Shown: one piece after another, positions 17,961-26,863 of the stretch
Position numbering within the stretch: position 1 is the stretch's first letter
Layout: each line of letters opens with the position of its first letter
Source: Terrisporobacter mayombei
GTDB lineage: Bacteria; Bacillota; Clostridia; Peptostreptococcales; Peptostreptococcaceae
Assembly: GCF_020748465.1 (NCBI RefSeq)
Contig: NZ_JAHZMP010000004.1
Coordinates: forward strand, 1-64,000
DNA length: 64,000 bases
Direction: 5' to 3'
Notes under the pieces: generated by a model
What the model saw: the letters and a program-made list of their open reading frames with translations, nothing else
Told to the model about the DNA's origin: nothing
Database searches by the model: none
Translations under genes and position numbers: made by a program

Positions 17961-19199
17961 ATGATAAGCTTTGAAGAACAATTAGGAATTAATGTAATCT
18001 CAACACCTACGAACAATCATAATTTACCTCTATTTTTAAATGAAGAAGTATCTGACAAAGTAAGAAATTTTCACTCATCAATTAGCAACTATGAAGTAAC
18101 ACCTCTTGTATCTTTAAATAATTTAGCAAAGAAACTAGATATTAAAGGAATTTATGTTAAAGATGAATCTTATAGATTTAATTTAAATGCTTTTAAAGGG
18201 TTAGGAGGCTTATATGCTATTTTTAAAATAGTATGTAAAAAACTAAATCTAGATGATAGCAAAACAACTTTTGAAGATTTACAAAACCCTGAAATAAAAA
18301 AATATTTAAAAAATATGGTTTTTATAACTGCTACAGACGGAAACCACGGCAAAGGTGTGGCATTTGCTGCGTCAAAATTAGGATGCAAATCTATAGTTCT
18401 TATGCCAAAAGGAACTGTAGAAGTTAGAGCTGAAGCAATTCGCCAAGTTGGCGCTTATGAAGTAACTATTACAGATCTTAATTATGATGATGCTGTGAGA
18501 AAAGCTGCTAAGTTAGCTAAAGAAAATAATTGGCATCTGGTTCAAGATACAGCTTGGGATGGATATGAAGATGTACCTAATTTTATTGCCCAAGGATATA
18601 CAACAATGGCAAATGAAGCTTATGATCAATTACAAGAATATAGTGTTGAAAAACCAACGCACTTATTTTTACAAGCTGGTGTAGGGTCCATGGCTGGAGG
18701 AGTTTTAGGATACTTTGCAAATAAGTATAAAGGTAATTCTCCTATTACCACAATTGTAGAACCTAAAACTGTAGCTTGTATTTATAAATCTGCTCTATTT
18801 AATGATGGAAATCCTCATGCAGTTACTGGAGATTTACAAACTATAATGGCAGGCTTAAATTGTGGTGAACCAAATACTGCTACTTGGCCTATTCTTAGAG
18901 ATTTTGCATCTTTTTATGCTGCTTGCCCTGATTATGTAACTGCTAGAGGTATGAGAATTCTAGCCTCTCCTATTAAAGATGATAAAAAAATTATTTCTGG
19001 AGAATCTGGAGCAGTTGGTATTGGACTATTATCTTTATTAATGGAAAAAGATGAGTTAAAAGAAATAAAACAAGCTATGAATTTAAATTCTAATTCAGTA
19101 GTTTTAATATTTAATACAGAAGGCAATACTGACCCTATAGGATATGATGAAATAATTTATGATGGTAGAAATCCAAGTTCATTTGTGGAAAGAAGGTAA
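17961..19199 (+). CDS. dpaL: Diaminopropionate ammonia-lyase
   Basis: 412 residues of the fold-type II PLP family, close in length to E. coli YgeX. The PLP lysine is K79 in NAFKGLGG; the phosphate loop GNHGKG is at 127-132 and the Gly-rich loop QAGVGSMAGG further on. The enzyme splits 2,3-diaminopropionate (both D and L forms in known members, with some activity on D-serine) into pyruvate and ammonia. The TTG five codons upstream is part of the GGAGGA ribosome site, so the ATG at 17961 is the start. Its stop is five bases before the DTD2-like gene, so the two form an operon. Confidence 0.93.
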   Translation: MISFEEQLGINVISTPTNNHNLPLFLNEEVSDKVRNFHSSISNYEVTPLVSLNNLAKKLDIKGIYVKDESYRFNLNAFKGLGGLYAIFKIVCKKLNLDDSKTTFEDLQNPEIKKYLKNMVFITATDGNHGKGVAFAASKLGCKSIVLMPKGTVEVRAEAIRQVGAYEVTITDLNYDDAVRKAAKLAKENNWHLVQDTAWDGYEDVPNFIAQGYTTMANEAYDQLQEYSVEKPTHLFLQAGVGSMAGGVLGYFANKYKGNSPITTIVEPKTVACIYKSALFNDGNPHAVTGDLQTIMAGLNCGEPNTATWPILRDFASFYAACPDYVTARGMRILASPIKDDKKIISGESGAVGIGLLSLLMEKDELKEIKQAMNLNSNSVVLIFNTEGNTDPIGYDEIIYDGRNPSSFVERR

Positions 19200-19204
19200 T
19201 TACA

Positions 19205-20140
19205 ATGAGTTATAATAAAAAAGCTGTATATTTTTTCTGTACAGATTACGAAAGAGATGAAGTTGCTCCAAGGGTTCTTGACTATTTAAAAAATACTTAT
19301 TCTCTAAAATTAAGTGATACAAAATTTGATAACAGAAATATTTATAAATATATTGATGAAAACAATAATTTATTTACTTATGTTGAAACTGACAAAGTGT
19401 TAAGTTATGACTACAATAAATACATACCTATATTAAATAAGTTATTTTCAGATTATGATGTTGCTGGTGTTGTAAACTGGCATGGTGGAGAAAAAGCTCC
19501 AGATAAAATCCTTACAGTTCATTCAACTGGTGATGTTGTAGGAGGTATTTATGCACCTTCTCATCCTTTTTACTTAAGGAATTTATTAGTTTCCATGGAA
19601 AAACATAGAGTGGAAAATAATCTTGATGATTTCAAGGTAATGACTGAAGGAACTCATTGGACAGGTACAATAAGAGGTGGAGATATTAATTTAATAGATA
19701 AGTATAAGGTTCCTCTATTTGACATAGAAATAGGAAGTACTTTAGACAGTTGGAGTAACGAAATAGCTGTAAAAATCTTGGCTACTTCTTTAAAAGATGT
19801 GTTCTCAGATGATGATCCTGTGAAAGTTCTTCTTTGTACTGGTGGTATGCACTTCGAGGATACATTTTCAAATATAATCATAGATAAAGATTGTAAAATA
19901 TCTGTAGGTCATGTTCTTCCTAATCAATGGTTGGTCCAAGGTGAGTATGATAAAGATGAAAAATATAATTTATTAAAAAAATGTGCTAACTCTATTACTG
20001 GCAATATTGATGGTATAGTTGTTCACGACAACTTAAAATCTGGTTATAAAAATCAAATAAAAAAACTTGCTGAAGAATTAAATGTTCCTACTTTTAAACA
20101 TAAAAAATTAAGAAATCCAAAAGATTTACCTATTTGGTAG
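19205..20140 (+). CDS. D-aminoacyl-tRNA deacylase homologue of the archaeal/plant DTD2 (GEK1) family
   Basis: 311 residues. The order of motifs matches archaeal DtdA and plant GEK1 proteins: WHGGEKAPDKILTVHSTG (92-109, family: ...LTVHxTGN), APSHP (117-121), EGTHWTG (148-154, family: EATHHGP), DIEIGS (173-178, family: xxEIGS), GGMHFED (213-219, family: GGGHYAP) and GHVLP (235-239). Those enzymes remove D-amino acids, and in plants and archaea aldehyde-modified D-aminoacyl groups, from tRNA. The usual second His of THHGP is Trp here and the GGGHYAP motif is altered, so the substrate could differ. It is five bases downstream of dpaL and ends at a strong hairpin. This family is mainly archaeal and plant; a bacterial member in this setting is noteworthy. 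Confidence 0.78.
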   Translation: MSYNKKAVYFFCTDYERDEVAPRVLDYLKNTYSLKLSDTKFDNRNIYKYIDENNNLFTYVETDKVLSYDYNKYIPILNKLFSDYDVAGVVNWHGGEKAPDKILTVHSTGDVVGGIYAPSHPFYLRNLLVSMEKHRVENNLDDFKVMTEGTHWTGTIRGGDINLIDKYKVPLFDIEIGSTLDSWSNEIAVKILATSLKDVFSDDDPVKVLLCTGGMHFEDTFSNIIIDKDCKISVGHVLPNQWLVQGEYDKDEKYNLLKKCANSITGNIDGIVVHDNLKSGYKNQIKKLAEELNVPTFKHKKLRNPKDLPIW

Positions 20141-20146
20141 TATATT

Positions 20147-20205
20147 AAAAAGCATATAATAAGTAAAATATTAGTTAATAATAAATTCACTTATTATATG
20201 CTTTT
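20147..20205. terminator. Bidirectional terminator after the dpaL operon
   Basis: Seventeen-bp perfect stem (AAAAGCATATAATAAGT and complement) with a 25-base loop between convergent stops at 20140 and 20217. Confidence 0.8.
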
Positions 20206-20216
20206 CTATTTTAAAT

Positions 20217-21089
20217 TTATTCAATAGTTAAACTTTCTTTATTTTTAATATGTTGACCTACTATTTCTGCTACATCAGTAATAGTCATAAAAGCAGATAT
20301 ATCATCAGCTTCTATAATTTTCTTAAGTTCTCTAACTTCTAATCTTGTAACAACTACATAAAGAACTACTTTCTTACCACTTATCAACCCTTCTCCTTCA
20401 ATAAAAGTTACTGTTCTTCCCAGCTTTTTATATATACTTTTAGATATTTCCTCACCATGATTTGTAATAATCAAAGCTGCCTTTGCTTGGTCCAGACCTT
20501 CTGATACTATATCTATTATTTTGTAAGTTATAAAGTATGTCATTATGGAATAAAGAGCTCTATCCCATCCAAATAGCATTCCTGCTACCATGTAAATTAC
20601 TAAATTGATCAATAATATTACTTGCCCTACGGAAAAAGATGTTTTTTTGTTAATTAATATGGCTATTGTCTCTACTCCATCTAAACAAGGACCATATCTA
20701 ATAACAAAACCTACTCCTATTCCAAGGATAATCCCACCAAATACAGTAGCAAGCAGTATATCATTGGTAACTATTTCTACATTTTTAAATGCCTCTAATA
20801 ATAAGGAAAATACAACCATAGCAAATGAAGCTTGAATAAGAAAATTTTTACCTAAATGTTTAAAACCCAATAATAGGAATGGAATATTTATTACTATAAT
20901 AAAAATACTTAATTTTATTTTTGTTAAGAAGCTTAGTATTATGGAGATTCCCGTAATTCCACCATCAATAATACGATTTGGAATCAGGAATACTTCTAAG
21001 GCTAATGCTGCTAACAAAATACCTATAGTAATAAAAAGATAGGAAAGAACAGTGATTACCCAAGAATTATATTCTTTATTTTTAAACAT
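20217..21089 (-). CDS. YitT family membrane protein with DUF2179 domain
   Basis: 290 residues: five to six membrane segments over 12-200 containing the family stretch FLIPNRIIDGGITGISIIL and GIGVGFVIRYGPCLDGVETIAI, then a soluble C-terminal DUF2179 domain (about 205-285, ALIITNHGEEISKSIYKKLG, RTVTFIEGEG). These proteins are common and often multicopy in Firmicutes; the molecular role is not firmly known. GGTGAG before the ATG supports the start. Confidence 0.92.
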   Translation of the reverse strand: MFKNKEYNSWVITVLSYLFITIGILLAALALEVFLIPNRIIDGGITGISIILSFLTKIKLSIFIIVINIPFLLLGFKHLGKNFLIQASFAMVVFSLLLEAFKNVEIVTNDILLATVFGGIILGIGVGFVIRYGPCLDGVETIAILINKKTSFSVGQVILLINLVIYMVAGMLFGWDRALYSIMTYFITYKIIDIVSEGLDQAKAALIITNHGEEISKSIYKKLGRTVTFIEGEGLISGKKVVLYVVVTRLEVRELKKIIEADDISAFMTITDVAEIVGQHIKNKESLTIE

Positions 21090-21159
21090 GTACTCACCAC
21101 TCTTAAAATATAATTATTAATCTAGTAAATTATATTCCAATACCTATATTTTTTAGAAG

Positions 21160-22401
21160 TTATTTAATCTCTTCATGACTTATAGCATCATTTTTAATAA
21201 TATTAATTATGGTTTCTTTTGCTTTTACCATATCTTCAACTGAAACATATTCGTAAATCCCGTGAAAATTTACTCCTCCAGTGAATATATTAGGTGTTGG
21301 AAGTCCCATATATGATAGCTTTGCACCATCGGTTCCACCTCTTATAGGAATTATATTCGGTGTCACCCCTGCTTCTATCATAGATTTCTTGGCCAACTCT
21401 ACAACATGCATAACTGGCTCTATTACTTTTTTCATATTGTAATATTCATCTTTTACTTCTACTTTTACTACTTCTTTTTTATATTTTTCATTAATTCTAT
21501 CACCAATATTTTTTAATAAATCTTTCCTTCTTTGTAAATTACTTAAATCAAAATCTCTAATTATATATTTTAATGTGGCCCCTTCTATGCCACCCTTAAA
21601 ATCTGTAATCATATAAAAACCATCATATCCATCTGTTTTTTCAGGAACTTCATCCTCAGGTATTAATGAGTGAAATTCCATGGCTACAGTAGTTGCATTT
21701 ATTAGAATATCCTTAGCTGAACCAGGATGTACACTTTTACCTGTAATATTAACTATGGCACCTGCAGCATTGAAATTTTCATATTCTAGCTCTCCTAAAT
21801 GACCTCCGTCTATTGTATATGCAAAATGAGCATTAAATTTTTTCACATCAAACAAGTCCGCCCCTCTGCCAACTTCTTCATCAGGAGTAAATCCTATAGC
21901 AATTGGGCCGTGTTCAATTTCCTTATGCTCAACTATGTGTTTTATTGCCTCTATAATTTCTGCTATTCCTGCTTTATCGTCAGCACCAAGTAAGGTAGTC
22001 CCATCTGAAGTAATTAAAGTTTTTCCTATTTGATTTTTTAAATATGGAAACTCTTTCATTGATAAAACGATATTTTTTTCCTTATTTAATATAATATCTT
22101 CTCCATTGTAATTTTCATGAATTTGTGGTTTTACATTTTCGCCACAAGCCGCTGGTGCAGTATCCATATGAGAAATAAATCCTATAGTATTACACATTTT
22201 TTCTGTGTTTGCTGATATAAATCCATAAACATAACCATTATCATTCATATAGGCATTCTCCACGCCTATTTCCTTTAGATCTTCTACTAAAATTTCACCA
22301 AGATTTTTTTGTCTTTCTGTACTTGGTGTAGTAGTTGAATCTTCATCACTTGTTGTATATATTTTTGCATATTTTACAAAACGATTAATTAAATTCTCCA
22401 T
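21160..22401 (-). CDS. pepT: Peptidase T (tripeptide aminopeptidase)
   Basis: 413 residues, the family length. The M20B two-zinc site is visible: HMD at 78-80, GADDKAG, the catalytic TPDEEVG, TIDGG and IRGGTDGAK. The reading frame stays open further upstream, but TAGGAGGATTATA lies directly before the ATG at 22401 and the protein then begins in the usual way (MENLINRFVKYAKI). It releases N-terminal residues from tripeptides in the cytoplasm. It lies downstream of the PIG-L gene but behind that gene's terminator, so it probably has its own promoter. Confidence 0.95.
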   Translation of the reverse strand: MENLINRFVKYAKIYTTSDEDSTTTPSTERQKNLGEILVEDLKEIGVENAYMNDNGYVYGFISANTEKMCNTIGFISHMDTAPAACGENVKPQIHENYNGEDIILNKEKNIVLSMKEFPYLKNQIGKTLITSDGTTLLGADDKAGIAEIIEAIKHIVEHKEIEHGPIAIGFTPDEEVGRGADLFDVKKFNAHFAYTIDGGHLGELEYENFNAAGAIVNITGKSVHPGSAKDILINATTVAMEFHSLIPEDEVPEKTDGYDGFYMITDFKGGIEGATLKYIIRDFDLSNLQRRKDLLKNIGDRINEKYKKEVVKVEVKDEYYNMKKVIEPVMHVVELAKKSMIEAGVTPNIIPIRGGTDGAKLSYMGLPTPNIFTGGVNFHGIYEYVSVEDMVKAKETIINIIKNDAISHEEIK

Positions 22402-22468
22402 TATAATCCTCCTATTAATTATTAACTCTTCCATATTTATTATTTGTAATAATTTCATTTTTTAATAC

Positions 22469-22508
22469 AAAAGAGAAGTTGCTATAAATTTATAGCAACT
22501 TCTCTTTT
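22469..22508 (-). terminator. Terminator of the first PIG-L gene
   Basis: A 40-base perfect palindrome (20-base arms, core GAGAAGTTGCTATAAA) immediately after the stop codon, ending in T-rich sequence on the minus strand. Confidence 0.9.
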
Positions 22509-23294
22509 CTACACGCTAGGTGTGTGTAATATAGACTCATAACTTCTCATAAGATTTTCAAAAGATCTATGATCTGACTTATATCCTATACCTTCTCTTT
22601 TTTGATCTTCATCTACTAACTTGTATTGTTCACAAGCTTTTTTTATTTTTTCTTTATCTTCTTTTTTAATTGCTTTATAAAATATTCTTTCACTTTTTGG
22701 AATATCTTTTTTATACTCTGGCTTTACAAAATATTTTACATCTTTTATATTCCCTGAATTGTATAAAGATTGAATAACTGCTCCATTTTTAAGATGTTGT
22801 AAATGCCAGTCAAACTTATAAGTATGAGCTACATGTGTTACACTTTTCAACTCTTTTTCAAATTTTAAAGCGATTTGTTCCATTTGCTCAAAGCTTGTAG
22901 ACCCAGTTTTATTTGTTCTTGGTAATAAAATTACATTTTCTTTTTTAACTCCTAATGCATTAACCGCCGCAAGAAATTCTCTTTCTCTATATTCGTACTT
23001 TTCCATTTGGCTCATTTTGTCAAATATCTTTTCTTTACCAAATATTTTTATTCCTGTTCCATAAGATACTTGTACCACGTAAACATGATCCGCTCCTACT
23101 TCATTTATAGCCTCTATAATTGCTGCTGATGCCCAAAGTGTTTCATCATCTTGATGTTGAGCATAAAAAACTACATTATCTTTAAATTTTGTATCTCCAT
23201 AACTTTCTTCATTTTCAAATCCTGTTATAAATAATGGCAACATTAGCAATACTATTATTCCTATTGCTAGCTTCATCTTATTTTTAATCATCAT
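22509..23294 (-). CDS. Secreted or membrane-anchored PIG-L family deacetylase, copy 1
   Basis: 261 residues: a basic start and one hydrophobic signal/anchor segment (about 8-26), then a PIG-L/LmbE-type domain. The metal motif usually written AHPDDE reads QHQDDE at 46-51, and a downstream HVAHTYKFDWHLQHLKNG supplies further histidines. Family members remove N-acetyl groups from GlcNAc-type sugars; an extracellular location suggests a cell-wall or exopolysaccharide substrate, which is inference. It diverges from the response regulator gene at 23499 and is nearly identical to copy 2 at 25877-26659. The ribosome site GAAGGAGATAAAT precedes the ATG. Confidence 0.88.
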   Translation of the reverse strand: MMIKNKMKLAIGIIVLLMLPLFITGFENEESYGDTKFKDNVVFYAQHQDDETLWASAAIIEAINEVGADHVYVVQVSYGTGIKIFGKEKIFDKMSQMEKYEYREREFLAAVNALGVKKENVILLPRTNKTGSTSFEQMEQIALKFEKELKSVTHVAHTYKFDWHLQHLKNGAVIQSLYNSGNIKDVKYFVKPEYKKDIPKSERIFYKAIKKEDKEKIKKACEQYKLVDEDQKREGIGYKSDHRSFENLMRSYESILHTPSV

Positions 23295-23329
23295 ATTTAT
23301 CTCCTTCTCCCTTAAGTACTAAATTTATT

Positions 23330-23470
23330 ATACATGTAACAAATTACTAAATGATTACATGACAATAACAATTTTATTACAATTGTGTAATATTATGTAG
23401 AAATCGTTATAAAATTGTAACATTTAATACCTGTTTTTAATACTTTCTTTTGATATAATTGATTTGGCGA
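23330..23470. promoter_or_regulatory. Conserved divergent promoter/operator region, module 1
   Basis: This stretch aligns closely with 26698-26837 of module 2. Shared blocks include TACATGT, AAATTAC, AATAACAATT(T/C)TATTACAATT, TTGTAA and CTTCTTTTGATATAATTGATTT (one mismatch). TATAAT at 23454-23459 is the -10 box of the regulator gene, without a good -35 box, which fits activator dependence. Repeated TTACA/TGTAA units are candidate response-regulator sites. Confidence 0.55.
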
Positions 23471-23498
23471 AACGAATTTTTATAAGGGAGTGTAATTT

Positions 23499-24221
23499 AT
23501 GAATGAAAATATTTTAGTAGTTGACGATGAAAAAGAAATAGTCGACGCTATTGAATTTTACTTAAAACCTGAGGAGTATAATGTTATAAAAGCATATGAT
23601 GGCTTGCAAGCGCTTGAAATGATTATAGAAAATGACATTAAACTTATCATTATGGATGTGATGATGCCAAATATGGATGGTCTTAAAACTACTATGAAAA
23701 TCAGAGAAGATAAAAATATACCAATTATTTTATTATCTGCAAAATCCGAAGATATGGATAAAATTTTAGGACTAAATATGGGAGCTGATGATTATATAAC
23801 TAAGCCCTTTAATCCATTAGAACTAACTGCAAGGGTTCGTTCTCATCTCAGAAGATATATAAATTTGGGGAATATGTCTGATGCAAATTTATCTTCTACC
23901 GTAGAAGATAAGATGATAATTTTAAGAAGTGGTGGATTAGAATTAAATCAAGAGACAAAAGCTGTAACTCTAGATGGAGATGGTGTAAAGATTACACCTA
24001 TTGAGTATAAAATTTTAGAACTGCTTCTTTCTAATCAAGGAAGAGTCTTCTCATCTCATGAGCTATATGAAAGAGTTTGGGAAGAAGATGCTTACAATTG
24101 CGAAAAAACTGTAGCAGTTCACATTAGAAGAATCCGTCAAAAAATTGAAATAGATTCAAAAAATCCAAAATACTTAAAGGTGGTGTGGGGAATTGGCTAT
24201 AAAATTGAAAAATTATGCTAA
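23499..24221 (+). CDS. OmpR-family response regulator, copy 1
   Basis: 240 residues: receiver domain with acidic pocket D9/D10, phosphoacceptor D53 (IMDVMMPNMD) and K102 (TKPFNP), then a winged-helix DNA-binding domain from about 145 (ITPIEYKILELLLSNQGRVF). The C-terminus keeps the conserved RRIRQKIE and VWGIGYKIE. It resembles VanR-type regulators. Its last 29 bases overlap the kinase gene. The protein is nearly identical to copy 2 at 26864. It probably controls the divergent PIG-L gene and itself through the shared intergenic region; that is inference. Confidence 0.95.
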   Translation: MNENILVVDDEKEIVDAIEFYLKPEEYNVIKAYDGLQALEMIIENDIKLIIMDVMMPNMDGLKTTMKIREDKNIPIILLSAKSEDMDKILGLNMGADDYITKPFNPLELTARVRSHLRRYINLGNMSDANLSSTVEDKMIILRSGGLELNQETKAVTLDGDGVKITPIEYKILELLLSNQGRVFSSHELYERVWEEDAYNCEKTVAVHIRRIRQKIEIDSKNPKYLKVVWGIGYKIEKLC

Positions 24222-25803
24222 AAATTTAGGTGCTAATAATACCTCTGTAAAAGTATTTTCTTTATTCTTTATGTTTTTATCTGTATCCATTTTTGTAGAA
24301 ACAGTAGCATTTATTTGTAGAGATACAAGTTTTCCCGATTATTTTACAGGTGTAATTTACCATGACAGTTGGTTACCTTATACTCTTGTAAGGCAATTTC
24401 TTTTATTTGGACCCGGTGTCTACTATGATACCATATATATGTTTTGGGCATATACATCTGTGTGCATCATTTCTTTTATTTTAACTTTTATGTCATTTTG
24501 TTTTTACAAAAAAAATATTAAAACTGTAACATTTTTTGATAATTTTATAAAATATCTAAATAATAAACTTCCCCTAGAACTAGTTTTACTATTAGTTTTT
24601 ATATCTATTCAAATTTCTAGATATGGAATGCACAGAGAATTATATATGTATGATAAATTCATATTCTACGATATTGCAGCACTATACTTAATATACTTCA
24701 TGATAAACTATGTTATTTATAATAAAGAAAATCTATTTGATAAATTATATACATCACCTTTTATAAAAACCCTAATAAATAAACATAATAAAAGATCATT
24801 AAACAAAAAACTTTCCTATGCTTTATGCTTTGAATTAGTACTTCAATGCATATTATTATTTGTTTTATTTGCAACCTTTGACTATAATTCTATGCTTATT
24901 TTTATACTTTATATCTTTATAACTTTGATATCTTATATTTTTATATTTAAATTAATATATAAAAAATTTGATTATATTGAATACATTTCAAAGGAAGTTG
25001 AGTCTATTAAAAACGGCGATATTGATTGTAAATTACAAATTAAGGGAAATGATCAAATTGCTCTTCTTGCAGAAAATATTAACAATATGAATGAAGGTCT
25101 TACTAAGGCTGTGGATAATGCAATAAAAAGTGAAAAAATGAAGACAGAATTAATCACTAATGTATCTCATGATTTAAAAACACCTTTAACATCTATCATA
25201 AATTATGTGGACATGCTAAAGAGTGATACTCTAGACGATGATACAAAAAAATCTTATTTATCTATTTTAGATAAAAAATCTAAGCGACTTAAAATTTTAG
25301 TTGAAGAAATTTTTGAAGCTTCAAAACTTAGTAGTGGTGAAATGGAATTCAACATAGAAAAAACTGATATTAAAGAACTTTTAATACAAAGTATTGTTGA
25401 GCTGGAAGATAAAATTAAAAAAAGTAGATTAGATTTTATTGTAGATACACCAGATGAACCTATATTTACTATGGTAGATGGTAAGAGAACTTTTAGAGCT
25501 TTTGATAATCTAATTACAAATATAACAAAATACTCGACTCCTAACACTAGAGTTTATATAGATTTATTTGTTGAAAATAATACTATATCTATAATCTTCA
25601 AAAATATTTCCAATTATAGGTTAAATTTAAGTCCAGATGAATTTTTAGAAAGATTTAGACGTGGAGATTCTTCTAGAAATACGGAAGGATCAGGACTTGG
25701 TCTATCCATTACTCAAAGTATTCTAAACACACAAAATGGCACTATGGATTTAAATATAGACGGAGATTTATTTAAGGTAATTTTACAATTTGAAACATGC
25801 TAA
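24193..25803 (+). CDS. Membrane histidine kinase, copy 1
   Basis: 536 residues. The N-terminal half has about six membrane segments (21-41, 84-104, 128-143, 157-176, 207-227, 234-256), followed by a HAMP-like linker, the phosphoacceptor H326 in NVSHDLKTPLTSI and an ATPase domain ending with EGSGLGLSITQSI. The N box (NLITNITKYS) is weak and the usual DxGxGI box is missing, a feature shared with related clostridial kinases. The start is TTG inside the regulator gene, preceded by AGGTGGTGTGGGG, so translation is coupled. Compared with copy 2 the kinase half is nearly identical but the sensor half has diverged strongly. Confidence 0.93.
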   Translation: MAIKLKNYAKNLGANNTSVKVFSLFFMFLSVSIFVETVAFICRDTSFPDYFTGVIYHDSWLPYTLVRQFLLFGPGVYYDTIYMFWAYTSVCIISFILTFMSFCFYKKNIKTVTFFDNFIKYLNNKLPLELVLLLVFISIQISRYGMHRELYMYDKFIFYDIAALYLIYFMINYVIYNKENLFDKLYTSPFIKTLINKHNKRSLNKKLSYALCFELVLQCILLFVLFATFDYNSMLIFILYIFITLISYIFIFKLIYKKFDYIEYISKEVESIKNGDIDCKLQIKGNDQIALLAENINNMNEGLTKAVDNAIKSEKMKTELITNVSHDLKTPLTSIINYVDMLKSDTLDDDTKKSYLSILDKKSKRLKILVEEIFEASKLSSGEMEFNIEKTDIKELLIQSIVELEDKIKKSRLDFIVDTPDEPIFTMVDGKRTFRAFDNLITNITKYSTPNTRVYIDLFVENNTISIIFKNISNYRLNLSPDEFLERFRRGDSSRNTEGSGLGLSITQSILNTQNGTMDLNIDGDLFKVILQFETC

Positions 25804-25810
25804 TAAAATT

Positions 25811-25845
25811 AAGGGATGAACTTATATAAAATTCATCCCTTTTTA
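25811..25845 (+). terminator. Terminator of two-component module 1
   Basis: Stem of about ten base pairs (AAGGGATGAA/TTCATCCCTT) followed by a T run, just past the kinase stop. Confidence 0.85.
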
Positions 25846-25876
25846 TACTTTAAATACATGAAAAATCTAAATGTTC

Positions 25877-26659
25877 TTAAACACTAGGTGTGTGTAATAT
25901 AGAATCATAATTATCCATAAGTCTTTCAAATGATTTATTATCTGATTTATATCCTATACCTTCCCTTTTTTTACCCTTATCTACTATCTTATATTGTTCA
26001 CAAGCTTTTCTTATTTTTTCTTTATCTTCTTTCTTTATAGCCTTATAAAATATCCTTTCACTTTTAGGAATTTCATCCTTATATTCTGGCTTAACAAAAT
26101 ATTTTACATCTTGTATTTTATTTGCATTATATAAAGATTGAATAACTGCACCATTTTTTAAATGTTGTAAATGCCAGTCTAATTTATAAGTATGAGCAAC
26201 ATGAGTTACACTTTTTAATTCATTTTCAAATTTCAAAGCAGTTTGCTCCATTAGCTCAAAACTTGTAGATCCTGTATTATTTAATCTAGGTAATAAAACT
26301 ACATTTTCTCTTTTTACTCCCAATTCCTTGACAGCTGCAAGAAACTCTCTTTCTCTATATTTATATTTTTCCATTTCATTCATATTATCAAACATATCTT
26401 CTTTATCAAATATGTTTATTCCTGTTCCATAAGATACTTGTACCACATATACATGGTCTGCACCTACTTCATTTATTGCTTCTATAATTGCAGCTGATGC
26501 CCAAAGTGTTTCATCATCCTGATGTTGAGAATAAAACACCACATTATCCTTAAATTTTGTATTTCCATAACTTTCTCCATTTTCAAATCCAGTTATAAAT
26601 AATGTTATCATTAATAATGCTACTATACTTATTGCAAATTTAATTGTATTCTTAGTCAT
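25877..26659 (-). CDS. Secreted or membrane-anchored PIG-L family deacetylase, copy 2
   Basis: 260 residues with the same build as copy 1: signal/anchor segment (about 7-25), the QHQDDE metal motif, TYKLDWHLQHLKNG and the identical C-terminal end ILHTPSV. The frame is open upstream, but GAAGGAGTAAATATT sits before the ATG at 26659, and the same start is used in copy 1. The two proteins differ at scattered positions only. It diverges from the second response regulator gene. The substrate is unknown; cell-surface amino-sugar deacetylation is the family-based guess. Confidence 0.88.
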   Translation of the reverse strand: MTKNTIKFAISIVALLMITLFITGFENGESYGNTKFKDNVVFYSQHQDDETLWASAAIIEAINEVGADHVYVVQVSYGTGINIFDKEDMFDNMNEMEKYKYREREFLAAVKELGVKRENVVLLPRLNNTGSTSFELMEQTALKFENELKSVTHVAHTYKLDWHLQHLKNGAVIQSLYNANKIQDVKYFVKPEYKDEIPKSERIFYKAIKKEDKEKIRKACEQYKIVDKGKKREGIGYKSDNKSFERLMDNYDSILHTPSV

Positions 26660-26697
26660 AATATTTACTCCTTCTCCCTCATCTGTTAATCTCATTG

Positions 26698-26837
26698 TAC
26701 ATGTCATAAATTACCAAACAATTACGTAGAAATAACAATTCTATTACAATTACATAATGATATTCATAAATCTTTATAAATTTGTAATAATTAAGAACTG
26801 TTTTTGATATCTTCTTTTGATATAATTGATTTTGCTA
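26698..26837. promoter_or_regulatory. Conserved divergent promoter/operator region, module 2
   Basis: Counterpart of 23330-23470, with TATAAT at 26821-26826. The runs AATAACAATT, TATTACAATT and CTTCTTTTGATATAATTGATTT are kept while bases between them differ, a natural footprint of protein-binding and promoter elements. Confidence 0.55.
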
Positions 26838-26863
26838 GAAAAACTATATAAAGGAGGGTATTT

